This document shows, piece after piece, positions 31,054 through 42,099 of a DNA stretch of 64,000 nt; the first letter of the stretch is position 1; the number at the start of each line of letters is the position of its first letter. The DNA is from Aphrocallistes beatrix. Lineage: Eukaryota; Porifera; Hexactinellida; Sceptrulophora; Aphrocallistidae. Under the pieces are notes generated by a model. The model had not been told where the DNA came from. It did no database searches and was given only the letters and a program-made list of their open reading frames with translations. Both the position numbers and the translations under genes were made by a program. The stretch covers positions 1,550,001 through 1,614,000 of the forward strand of contig OY725502.1 of the NCBI GenBank assembly GCA_963281255.1, given 5' to 3'.

Positions 31054-32340
31054 ATGGCAACTCGATGTCCTGTTGTTTCACAAGATATAGATAAAACTAA
31101 GAAAAGCATCAATCGATTTATCAAAGATGTTTCAGCTGTAATCCGCTATGAGGAAATTAGTGATGTCTTAGCTGTAGAAGAGACAGGTTTTCATAGAGAA
31201 CCGTGGTATCCTAGGGGTATCGCTATTGATTTAATTACGGGCAATATCTATGTTGCGGATGGATTGATTCAAAGTGTGTCAATCTTTTCAGATATGGACG
31301 AGTATCTGAACAAGTTTACTTATCGACGCATGGTGTGACCTTGTGGTATAGCCATCTATTTAGACAATATCTTCGTAACGGACTTGATACAAAACTGTTT
31401 ATTTCAGTTCAAAGTGTCTGCAAACATCCGTTTGGTCGCTAAGGTAGGAGGTAGAGGGTCTGGTAATAGACAGTTCGATAATATATCCCTAGAGGGCTCA
31501 CTGTCTCTAGGAATGGATATGTCTGTGTCACAGATAGCCACAATAATCCAGGTGTTGGATACTGGCCTTCACTACAAGCGACACATTTTCACCACTCAAT
31601 TAATAATCCAATTTGGCCTAGGGTTCTTCAATCTATATATAGAATATACCCACACCTTTAGGGTTTCCCCGCCCAAAGTGACAACCTGAGATGAGTTAGC
31701 AAAATTCCTAGTCCGATTCGGGTTTTAAACCATGTGATGTTAAACTGACATATAATGAAGTGTATATTCTCTGCAATGCAGGCTCGTTGTATCCGCGTAT
31801 TTTCTCAGGCAGGAGACAAAATTCGTTCCATAATCACACGTGGTGACTTAGGAATGCAAATTAAAGCCCCTGCTTTATTCTGTATGGACGCTAACAAGAA
31901 TTTGGCTATAAATGATTGTGGATCTCATCAAGTCAAAATATTCTCCAATGAAGGAAAGCTTATCTACAAGCTGGGTGGACCGGGACATGAAGTTGGGAAG
32001 TTTTTGAACCCTATGGAGCAGGGTTGGGTTCAAATACATATTTCTTCATCAAATACAAATACAAATACATCACGCAGGATACAAATACAAATACAAATAC
32101 GCCTAATTTAATTATTTTAAGCAGAAATACAAATACAAATACGAATAATTATTCGAGGCTTCAAATACAAATACACATACACCTGACTTAGGATATTCAG
32201 ATACAATACAAATACAAATACACTATTTTGTGAAAATCAAATACAAATACAAATACGTATTTGGACCCAATCCTGCTATGGAGTCGTGGTTACTAGCAAC
32301 TTAAAATTAGTTGTAGCCTCTTGGAATGTGGCATGCGGAC
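31054..32340 (+). pseudogene. NHL-repeat pseudogene between the inverted arms
   Basis: From ATG 31054 the translation (YPRGIAIDLITGNIYVADG, then ISIF-like strands, GSGNRQF, later HQVKIFSNEGKLIYKLGG and YGVVVTSNLKLVV) follows the NHL gene at 28256-29158 in order. It has a stop near 31336 and several frameshifts. An insertion at about 31606-31735 resembles a repeat near 44790-44890, and a hAT-like MITE lies at 32019-32275. A pyrimidine tract ending TTTTCCAG at about 31024 looks like a splice acceptor and suggests the source gene had a 5' UTR intron. Confidence 0.82.
32019..32275. mobile_element. hAT-like MITE made of CAAATA repeats
   Basis: Ends CAGGGTTGGGTTC and GGACCCAATCCTG are inverted repeats. 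The 8-bp CTATGGAG flanks both sides (32011-32018, 32276-32283), as expected for hAT. The interior is almost wholly tandem ACAAAT hexamers with three non-repeat interruptions. It interrupts a codon run of the NHL pseudogene. Confidence 0.9.
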
Positions 32341-32427
32341 TGCCAATATCTTTTTGATAATACAATGTTAATAATTGATTGTTTATTTTCATATAATTCA
32401 AACGAACAAGGTTATTATTTCCATATA

Positions 32428-32760
32428 CAGTACACCCTCGCTAATCCGAACAGCTCTGTTCCAATGTTCGAAAAAATCGTTCGGATTAGTGAATTTGTTC
32501 CGATTAGTGAAATAACACTAATTCAATAGGGCATTAATTATAATAAATTTGCATTGTTAAAATATTAAGGATATTATTTCGCTTTTGATTGCTTATTTAA
32601 CGAGGTTTCTCAATCTTATTGTTATATTTAACTTTATAAACGTTTATTCAAAGCATTGAGGCAAATAAAATTATACTTTGGGTGTTCGGATTTTAAGAAT
32701 GAAGTGTTCGGATTAGCGAGGGTTCGGATTGGCGAGGTTCGGACTAGCGAGGGTGTACTG
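32428..32760. mobile_element. pogo/Tigger-type MITE
   Basis: Ends CAGTACACCCTCGCTAATCC and the complement CTAGCGAGGGTGTACTG, with TA flanks. The right side carries several tandem GGATTAGCGAGG-like phrases. No transposase in the 333 bp. Confidence 0.82.
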
Positions 32761-33125
32761 TATTAACCGCTACATTTTGGATGTGACATAATCAACAGTT
32801 CCGTATATTCCATTTCATACTGAGACCAGCATTCTTCTCGTATCTAGGCTAGTGTCTGGTATTGGGCTGCCTGATGAGACTTGAATACCATGTACTGTAT
32901 TACTAAATTTTATGTAATATTTTCATTGGTTAGATATATTATAGAAACAAATTGAGAAATCATAATTGGTATTCTGCCATTTTACGACATCCGAGGTGAA
33001 TATGCTAGGAACTCTTTTTTTGACCGACTAAGCCTGAAAGTCAACCTTACTGTCTAACTCCTGAGCATACATGAAAGGATATAAGTTGAAACGCGACTCG
33101 ATTACTTAAGAGGAGGAAATAATGA

Positions 33126-34020
33126 ATGTACGTCACATTCTACGAACCTTAATTTAATAATCCTGGTCATTTGCTAGATTCGTAACAAATGGAAGTTCAC
33201 TTATTCCACTCTGATTCCACAAAACATTTTCCAATAATTAATCAATGAATGTTGATGGTCCAAATGAATAGGTTGGCACAATAGTCTGTTATAGTACCAC
33301 ATTATAAAACCCTAGTATTACATCGCCCCTCGGGATTGCCCTCCAAAATAAACTGGCTGTTGTAAACAAAAAAAAGGAGAATATATCGATAGAGAGCCAG
33401 TAAGGATATACTATGTGACTTCACTCTCACAATAGAAATCATTGTACGCCCACTACACCACTACAATATTGATATTCATAATCAGAACAAAAGTTCAAGC
33501 AATTTGAGGGGTCACATGGTCAATGCAATGCAGTTTAGCTTCCTAACAACACCATAGCAACATAGGAATGTTGTTACATTCCATCTAAAAACTTGAATCT
33601 CATGACTCGGTGTTTAAAAAGTAATTACTGGCACATAAGCAACTCTAAAATTCCCATTACACGAACCATTCCTTACTTAGCTTGTACTATGTGGTTAACT
33701 TTAGGTGTGCTTATATACCAGGAATCTTTATTGACCACCTGATCATGAATTTTGAATAATTCATTAATTGAATAATTCATAATTCTTCTTCATCTTTCAA
33801 TGAATTAGTCAACTTAGGTGCCTACATCCTTGTTGGCGTGTCACCATGTGGCAGTACAGTTAATGTCTATGAGCCAAACCTAATTGGTTTTGGCAGCAAG
33901 TGACTCGTCACTGACTACAATGTCACTACATCAATAATCCATCAAAATTTGTACATACTTGAGTACGCACTAACAGAGTAGGTCACCATTACAAGATATA
34001 ACTATACAGTAGACCACGGG
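33126..34020 (-). repeat. Right arm of the ~0.9 kb inverted repeat
   Basis: Complement of 29901-30873. A local replacement around 33752-33815 consists of AATTCATTAATTGAATAATTC-type palindromic sequence. Together with the left arm it encloses 2.25 kb containing the NHL pseudogene and two MITEs. Confidence 0.85.
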
Positions 34021-34901
34021 ATACAAATTTCCAAGAATTTAGTCGACAATTTAAAAATGTCAGACAGCCAATTCGGATCATTAGATTTTAAGATAATGCA
34101 TATGGATGTGAACAGAAATCAACATTCATAAAATGAAGTGTTAGCTTGTTGGGCTCCTGTATTCCAAATTTGTATAAATTTCCTTTAAAATTATGGCTAA
34201 TAAAATGCAGTCGGAGGAGGGAGGATTATAAGTAAGATATTAGTCGACAATGGAAAGAAAATCGCAATCCCGACCTCGTTCATTTTCATGATAATATCAC
34301 ATTCTATTATTTATATATAAACTTGTAATTAAGGCATTGAAGTCTAAAATGGGCAAAATACATTGAAATGCTAGTTATGTCAACTACGTATATGATCAAT
34401 ACTAATAAATGACCTGTACATTAAATATAATGTAGTACCAAATTGCAAAAATGACAAGATATATGGTAGCTAAATATCGATGCAGGCGGTGGAGTTGAAA
34501 CATGTTCCCAGTTGAGTTAACACGGATTTATATCGAGTTATTGTAATATTTTTGCAGCATACTGTACATAGTAGTAGCTTATTAGTAGGTGACTTTTAAA
34601 CATCTCTTTATAATTTGAACATAAAGCAACCGTATATTACCAGTTAACATATTTGGTTCACTAGAAGAAACAAAAATAAAAATACGTAATTCTAACTGCC
34701 CAATTTGATCGTGTACTTGTACATTGTAAGTAATAACTTATGGAATAATAAATTCTTACAAGGCCAAATATATATATAACTAGACCCAAATCATTGCTAA
34801 ACTAAACCCAGATATAATTTCTACTGTTCTACTGGTTCAGGATCAAAATAGTGTTCAAGATAACAGAATTTGCTAATTAGGACAGCGGCTCTTAATTAAG
34901 C
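34021..34901. other. AT-rich stretch, nothing recognised
   Basis: No ORF of note, no inverted repeat and no RNA gene seen. It ends at a Helitron-like element. Confidence 0.5.
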
Positions 34902-35621
34902 ACAAGCGCGCTTCGCTTGCTTGCACTGCGTGGCTTGCAGACACTGCGTGTCCGCAGAGTCGCCCTGCGGACGCCTAAAGTTACTCAATCTAACCTATTT
35001 TGGGATTTTTTAAATTTTATATAAATATTGTAAACAAAGGTTAACGAATAATTTCTCATATGGATCCGAAGATATAATATTCAAAATCTACAGCACTAAA
35101 AACTCCATGTCAACCATTGGAAGCTAGTCTCTAGGCTATTTTTGTAATTTGTTTACTTTATGTATCTATTGTAAACAAAAGTAAACAAATAATTCATCAT
35201 ATAGATCTGAAAATATGATATTCGAAATCTACACCCCCTAAAAACCCCATGTTACCCGTTGGAAGCTAGTCTCTAGCATATTTTTCAAAATTCATCAAAT
35301 GGTGTGAAAATATGTATATAAAGGTGTGAAAATATGCACATAATCTTTTTTATTGCTATACACTATAATACAATGATGATCTATTGTAGTGTCGTACAAT
35401 GGTTACTATTGTGATAGTGTAGTCCTTTATTTAGCATAGAAAAGGTGTGAAAAATTGTTTTCCATTTTTTTGCAGAGGTGTAAAATTTCGCTTAGATCTT
35501 AGAACTTAATCATAGTCATATCATTTGACACCTACATGCCAATTTTCATATCTCTACGATTTGCCAATTTTTCAATCAATTCGGACAAACACACAAAAAA
35601 AAAGCGTTTTAATATATAAGA
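34902..35621 (-). mobile_element. Helitron-like element, longer variant
   Basis: The GC-rich hairpin end (ACAAGCGCGCTTCGCTTGCT) is at 34902. The opposite tip, complement of TCTTATATATTAAAACGC, is at 35621, followed by a T-rich then GTTTGTCCGAATTGATTG body start. The body differs from the common subfamily (720 against about 500 bp) but has the same ends. Two AAACTCCATGT/AAACCCCATGT paragraphs with TTGGAAGCTAGTCTCTAG near 35100 and 35250 are internal tandem duplicates. Confidence 0.6.
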
Positions 35622-35865
35622 TGTGTAATACTAGCAACGCCTATTGCACCAACACTGATTAAATCTTTTAATCGCTTTGACAAGCAAACATCTCAGGTAA
35701 GCAAATCACAAGCAGCTTCCCACAGACGGGCTAAATTCCGAAAATTTTCGATTTATCCTGGGAATGTGAATCTAGTAAGATTGAAAGGTCAACCAATTCC
35801 TACTTCCAAAGGATTGGATACTTATGATGGAACTATACGTAACACACTGCGATGCTAAAAAACAG

Positions 35866-35873
35866 TATAAATA
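35866..35873 (+). promoter_or_regulatory. TATA box of first metallolyase/EF-hand gene
   Basis: TATAAATA, 61 bp before the ATG, followed by GCTGAGATA. The same block (TATAAATAGCCGAGATA) precedes the paralogue at 53213, so it was duplicated with the gene and kept. Confidence 0.7.
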
Positions 35874-35926
35874 GCTGAGATATCTAAGTATATATATATA
35901 TATACTTATACTTATACTTCACATTA

Positions 35927-37702
35927 ATGGCTTGCATTAGAAAACCAAATCGTCCAAAAAGGTCAGTCAAGCAAAGAGAGCAAACTCTCAAAGACTTAGA
36001 CGCCTTCGTTCTAGACAATTCACTCAGAGAGACTACAGTCAGTCAGACCAGAGGACACACACTTCAAGATAAATGGAACATTTTCACACATGTTAAAAAA
36101 TGTGGATTTCAACATATTGTCGTGGCAACATTCTCAGAAGCTGGACGAGTGGACGATGTCTTCGTACGAGAATTGATAGAGAGAGGTGAAGATATTTCCG
36201 GTTTCTACGCATTCGTCAACTTCGTTGAAACCATTGACAATGGAATCATAGATACTCAAACAATTCCAATCGCACTCCTAAAGATGAAAGAATTGAAGAT
36301 GAATAACCCTATCATCGAAATGGATCTGGATGACAGTAGACTCAAATGGAACAAGAAAGATCTCATTAAGGATTTGTGCTCACTGCTCCTCTCACGAATA
36401 CAATGGGCCAAACAGAACCTATGCTCCGATGCAAACATATTCGTCAACTTCAGAGATTTTCCATTCGTGATGGAGAAGTGTCCAGGACGTGTATTAGAAA
36501 TAGTCAGGTTTCTGGGGAGACTTGATGATTCCATGCGACCAATAGGACTGATGTATGAAGACGCCACTGGCGAATATATGCCTCAAGAAATGGCTCAGTG
36601 GACACAAAGGGTACGCAGTGTGATGAACTCAGTCGGATGGAGGAATGGGAATCTATTAACGCATGTTCATCAAAAATGGGGTTTGGCCGATGCTGTACAA
36701 CTAGAATGTCTCAAAACAGGGGCGAATGGGATATGGGCAGGTGTGTGTGAGGAAGGATCTGCTTTCGGACACGCTTGTTCCAGCACTACATTGATGAATC
36801 TCATCCGATTAGGGAACACGAAGGTTCTTGAGAGGTACAATTGTACCTACTTGAGGAAAGCGGCGATAGAGGTTACTAAGATAACAACAGGAATACCACC
36901 ACATTCTAGACAATGCGTGTCTGGAGAGAGAATATTCGACATTTCGTTTAATTTCGGAGGAATAGCCGGGGGGGTTTATAAGGGAAATGAGTTTGACATG
37001 GCAAAGTTCTTCAGTGCGAAAAGACCAATTCGCATGAATACACTTGTCACTGAAGAAATGATTTTAGAAAATTTAAATGAGTACTTCGGTGAACATGCAG
37101 AATTTACTCAAGAGAGAGCTGCGCTAATGAAGGCTAAAATGTATGAGGATCTAATCAATAATCGAAAAGAGGAGTACATGACACCAGTAGGACTAGCACT
37201 GCTCTTCGATCGAACTGGAGGTCACATAACTCCTGCCATGAGGGACGTGATTACGGAATGGGATCTGGAAACACCTCAAGCTAAGATGCTGATAGCACTA
37301 CTTCGAGATAAATGGGATGCGTGTAACAGCGAGGGTGGATTAGGAGCGGACAAAATTGATTATAGAACTTTCTATAATCATTTCATGAAATCGTTTTCTA
37401 CTACTCTAAACAATATGGAGCGGCGAAAAGCTGTAAAAATCATCGACATAGAGAAGGATGGAATGATATACTGGAATAACTTTCTAGTCTACATTAAGTG
37501 GGCCATAATTGAGTATCCAGATATCTGCGATTTGAACCAGCTTCTCTCTGTCACGTTCAAGCAAGGGATCATCCCGGCGACCGAGGACAAGACACCTTGC
37601 TACACACCGTGCAAAGACTTCACACCTGGTGCAGACAAGCTCCGCTCGTTATCAAAGCTCCACTCGTTGTTTAAAATACACTCAAATAACAAACTATTTT
37701 AA
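35927..37702 (+). CDS. DRE-TIM metallolyase-like barrel fused to EF-hand-like region, copy 1
   Basis: Intact 591-residue protein. Residues about 22-320 resemble the HMG-CoA lyase/homocitrate synthase/isopropylmalate synthase barrel. The first-strand motif is D30-N-S-L-R34-E35 (compare the D-x-T-L-R-E/D signature, where Arg is catalytic and the acid binds metal), followed by a helix and FQHIVVATFSEAGR. H246-V-H248 then G252-L-A-D-A and a Gly-rich AGVCEEGSAFGHACS match the H-x-H metal ligands and the strand and loop after them. The region from about 360 on is helical. It contains D507-x-E-x-D-G-x-I in an EF-hand-like loop (507-518), preceded by a KIDYRTFYNHF helix. A Lys/Ser-rich tail ends the protein. 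It has no signal peptide and a single exon. Likely a metal-dependent carbon-carbon bond lyase or synthase, or a pseudoenzyme, perhaps calcium-responsive; substrate unknown. About 96% identical to the copy at 53213. Confidence 0.8.
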   Translation: MACIRKPNRPKRSVKQREQTLKDLDAFVLDNSLRETTVSQTRGHTLQDKWNIFTHVKKCGFQHIVVATFSEAGRVDDVFVRELIERGEDISGFYAFVNFVETIDNGIIDTQTIPIALLKMKELKMNNPIIEMDLDDSRLKWNKKDLIKDLCSLLLSRIQWAKQNLCSDANIFVNFRDFPFVMEKCPGRVLEIVRFLGRLDDSMRPIGLMYEDATGEYMPQEMAQWTQRVRSVMNSVGWRNGNLLTHVHQKWGLADAVQLECLKTGANGIWAGVCEEGSAFGHACSSTTLMNLIRLGNTKVLERYNCTYLRKAAIEVTKITTGIPPHSRQCVSGERIFDISFNFGGIAGGVYKGNEFDMAKFFSAKRPIRMNTLVTEEMILENLNEYFGEHAEFTQERAALMKAKMYEDLINNRKEEYMTPVGLALLFDRTGGHITPAMRDVITEWDLETPQAKMLIALLRDKWDACNSEGGLGADKIDYRTFYNHFMKSFSTTLNNMERRKAVKIIDIEKDGMIYWNNFLVYIKWAIIEYPDICDLNQLLSVTFKQGIIPATEDKTPCYTPCKDFTPGADKLRSLSKLHSLFKIHSNNKLF

Positions 37703-40354
37703 TCAGGTCCATTAGGACTTTTGATAAGGAGTTTGAAGCTTAAATAAATAATCAGTACTTTCAATCCTAAAAGATAATTAATAAAGTCAGAAGTGTGAAT
37801 GCCCGTGTAAGAAATCCTGTCTGATAATTATCCTCCTTGTAATCATTGTTTATCTTATTCTGTGTTGTATTTGATTTAAAAGAATTATTGTTCCAATTAC
37901 TCATTTACTAAAAGCTGGTCAGTATACTTTATCATTAAAACATTGGAGTGAGTATAACAGCAGTATGTAGTTGAAATTGATTTGGTCCATTTTGATATTG
38001 TAGCTTAAGCGACGAATGGTTCCCATACATAGAAGCTTTTTGTTCAATAATTAGTTCAAAATAATATAAGTTGATTTAGGTTAACAATTCAGAACTATTA
38101 TGTATGGAGTTAGGAGCAGCGGGCCGGGGCATCGAACTTAGAAACCGAACTTGGGAAGGTGTGGCTGGGAAGGCTCGAGTCCCCCCTGGATTTGAAGATG
38201 ATCTGTAGACAAAATTTAGGTCTGAGCCCTTTTAGAACCCCTCTCAATTGGCCAAAAGTCACAATGTTTGGAATCTCGTAGGCCGACTTTTGACCTTTGT
38301 TTCATAATTTTGTTTGTATTGATACGGTGGGCAACTGTACATGGCTTGATAGTCCTCGACTTAGTAGTTTTAATTCTTTAATTAATAGTATATAACAGTG
38401 GTCGTACGAGTAAACCTGAGCAAATTGGGCGGAATTCCTCATAAGCAGTTATTATGGGGTCTGCTTTTAAGAAGTTAATCTCTAATTTTGGGGAAATATG
38501 CTTCATATCCTGAAGAAAAGTTCCAATATGATAAATTAATCTAAAATGTTCCTGTGGGACAAGCATCCCGCACACTTACCATCGTCGTTCTCTCCGCTCG
38601 TTCTTGGCTTCCCCCTCTCCCAATGTTTCAGAAGAAGGAGAAAACTTTACGATTATGGTCACATGCATAGAAGGTAACGACAAGCACAACAATATATATT
38701 TAACATACTACTACATACTATGTATAGTTAAACACTTAAATAAAAACGGAGATTTTTCGATTGACCCAGGTCCCCATCATGGATGTCTATGTTCCGTCCC
38801 ATACCCTTTTGAACTAATGGTAATTTCTTGTCATAAGTTTATTCAGTTCTATGTAAGTATCCTGGATTTATTACTACAGCAGTACGACCATGTTTCAATA
38901 CCTAGCATTCAAAAAGTTTTCTTCTGGGGGCAACATTTCAGGTTTTCAGATTTTTACTCTGCTATTCATGACGTAAGATGATTACGTATTTATGTTGTAA
39001 TCCTTTTGACCAAAGGATTTTTGTCCTGATGATTTAAAAAGTTCAATATATCGCTGATTTATTTTCTATATTTTATTATAGTTACTTTCTCGACAATTCT
39101 CTTAATTAATATACTTGTACCGGACTCTGTAAGCTTTTACATTACTTCTAGCCAAACAGTCGTGTCTATCAATTGCAGATCAGAATGCTAGCAATAAAAG
39201 CTTGTACGTATTTAAAATGTTTGTATATCATAGCATGGGATACGAGGCCCACACAGGAAGTTGGGGCCATCAGAAGAGTACATAAAATAACACAGGCGCA
39301 CAGAGCGAGTGACGGCAAGTGAAAAAACGAAGTGCACACGTGATAACGAGTATTGAATATACATATATATTAGTGAAGGATTTGAGTGTTGGATAACTTT
39401 TCGTGTAGTTTGAAGATGATTTATGTCTAAATATTTCATTATATGTCTAAATATTTCATTAAAAATTTAAACCATCCTCAAAGTAACGAATGATGTTTTC
39501 CAATTCAACTTAGGTTAGATCCCATCAAACTATCTCCTCTTATACTATGAAGCCAAACTTTCCCAATGATACTATATAATGGGAAAACAAAACAGACGCA
39601 GCAACCCGAAATAATTAATACAAATTAACTTTTCGCAAAGTATAGTAAATATACTGGCACAGTAGGAACATTCCTACTTTAAGTGGAACAAAGAGAAAGA
39701 TTTGCAAGTTTGTTTACTTACAAATATCTACAAAAGCAGTATCTTTGTCGTTTTCGTCCAGATACAGTTAATGTTGTTTGGCACATTGATCTCCAATTAA
39801 TGAATAATTTAGCATAATATGAATAAATGCAATGAATTCATTTCACTTACTAATTTATTCCAGGTTATGTTCAATTATTCATTTTCTAAAACGAGTTTCC
39901 TCTTAAAATCATATTCATAAATTCCATCTTACCACAGTGGGCACATAATTATTGACAGGCTACGCATTGAAATTTGAATCGACTAGTAGAACTGATGATT
40001 TCTCATTAAAATGTTGCTTAGATGGACATACAGAATTAATTCAAATACATTTTAGCCAAAGCAACTCAACTCAGACAATTCTAGGTATAATGCTATTTCA
40101 TCAACATCTTGAAAGTACAATCTGTAAAACCTGCAAGATTGCATCTTGTTTGAGTGCGAAATTTTTTAGATAAATTTTCATTATTATTCATTATTGGTTT
40201 CTATTTACATCGTTATATGGAAATGATGTCACTTCATACTTGTGATATAAATGTACATATGAGGTATTAATTATGGACACTTCAGAATTCAAATTCCATT
40301 ATCAATTAGATTGGTTAGTCCCAGATGGTAGAAATGCTGGTAACAAGTAATTTC

Positions 40355-40443
40355 CAATCCGACATATTGGCGAGATGGATCTAGGGTGAGAAAAATCATG
40401 CATATCCATAGCCTAAAACATTTTTCTGTCATGAGTATTTTTT
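40355..40443. repeat. Dispersed repeat, inverted copy at 63811-63907
   Basis: The stretch beginning CAATCCGACATATTGGCGAG and ending CATGAGTATTTTTT is the near-exact complement of 63811-63907. Confidence 0.8.
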
Positions 40444-40696
40444 AGATATAGTCGATTTAATTTGTATTAATTTACTTATTAACAATTATAGTTAAAACGA
40501 ATGTAATTACATGTTAGTTACTGAAATGATTCAAAATAAAGTTCAAATAAAACTAATTAATTCAATAGTATTCAACTCTAATTTATACCATGTTTAATAA
40601 TATTCTCACCAGTCTCATCTTGAACGAAATTATACAAGTATTTCTCAAGTATCAATTCAAATCTTTGTACTTTCTTATATTGAAAAGTAAGTTAGA

Positions 40697-40891
40697 AATT
40701 GCAGCAGTCTGCTTCCATCTTTCCAAGCAGTCACCATCTAGACATCCACAGATGCACCACGATATCAAGTGAGTATAGTCTGGCACGGTTAATATTTAAA
40801 TAAGTTGCACTGTGTTGCACCAGACTAGGATTCGCGGTGCATTAGTGGGATGTCTGGATGATAACTGATTTGAGGCAAACTGCTTTAATTT
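40697..40891. repeat. Inverted-repeat element (MITE-like)
   Basis: The left arm contains CATCTAGACATCCACAGATG and GCACCACG. The right arm contains CGCGGTGCATTAGTGGGATG and TCTGGATGAT. Outer parts AATTGCAGCAGTCTGC and GGCAAACTGCTTTAATT also pair. Central loop of about 70 bp. Confidence 0.6.
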
Positions 40892-42099
40892 CTGGATTAC
40901 TTTTTTATTTATTATTTATTCATAATGTTTAAATATTATTCAAATGAATCATCCTATCAGGGTTAAAATGCGCCAAAGAGTGGTCAAAATTTTAAAATTA
41001 AGAAAAATTCCCGTTTGGGGCAAAAATGTTAAAATTTGTTAGTGAACTTGAAATTTTAACATCTTTTCTGCCTTATTAATAATGCAATTATTTCATTTTT
41101 AGACTCTCCTGGATTTTATAATTGTTAATTTATTCCAGGTTATGCTCAATTAAATACCAATAAATGCATTTCTTCTTAAACTAGTCTGCATAAATTTTAA
41201 TCCTACGACGGAGACAAATAATTGCTGGGAAAGAGCATGTGTCCAGAGCAGAATCAGTGTACAGCTGATACTCATCCCATGCTAATGTTGCTTAGATGTA
41301 CATCTGGAAAGGCTGATCCAACTAATTTAATTATAGCAAAATTACTTGACACAAGTTCAAAAGACCTCAAAAATTCTCCTCTTTCAACAAATGTTATACC
41401 ATCATTATTTTGAAAGTGCAGACGATGCATATCGAATACAGATCCTACATGATGGCGAAATCATAATGTTAAACCAGGAAGATTGGAGCAAGAATATGGG
41501 GGAGCCAGTCAACTCGTCCCAAATACCAACTTGTTTCCTAATTTAGGTGATTTTTGAAAGCGTAACTTTTAAAATGTATAGATAAAATATACAAATATTT
41601 TATGTAACCTAGTTGTTTATGATGCTACGAATGTTCCTTCTTTGCGTACATTTTCTTTGTTGATTAAATCAAAGATTTTCATTTTGATCTAACCGGGTGA
41701 AGGACAAATCATCCCAAGCAAGCGAAGCGCGCTTGTACACATAATACTGACAGGGGCGCCCAACTTTAGGAATCAATAACCAATTTGTGGGATCCGGGGG
41801 GACTCGAGCCCTCCAGTCCCCCGGGGTCAGCGCCAATATATGCTAGTAACAATTTTTTTCTGACTCAAGTTCTTATGAAACCTGGCAAGTAGATTAGGGG
41901 AGGTCTCTACATTTCATTCGCTACATGCATTGAAATTAAATACACAAAGATAAAGTATATTACTATGTACACATAAAAAGATCAATACAAATAGTTTCAA
42001 TCTCTATTTATTCTATTTGAATGTGTTTGTAGTCGATTTATAAATAAATGTGGATGGATTAAATACCAAATGAAGACATTTTCGGTACCTACACATAGA

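Larger units (their letters stand above)
37703..42099. other. Long gene-poor region with degenerate repeats
   Basis: 37703-37880 is the 3' flank shared with the paralogue at 54977-55145, with AATAAA-type signals near 37743 and 37779. Beyond that no gene is supported. Two related degenerate stretches (about 39850-40170 and 41130-41530) share TTAATTTATTCCAGGTTATG and a following GTTGCTTAGATG-like segment. They may be an old duplicated unit. Short ORFs there (up to 125 codons) show no family features. A fragment of the Helitron-like 3' end lies at about 41713-41738. Confidence 0.5.

Noticed and set aside
38604-38981. 125-codon frame as a gene
   Set aside because: No recognisable family, no promoter signal, composition like its AT-rich surroundings, and no related copy in the window.
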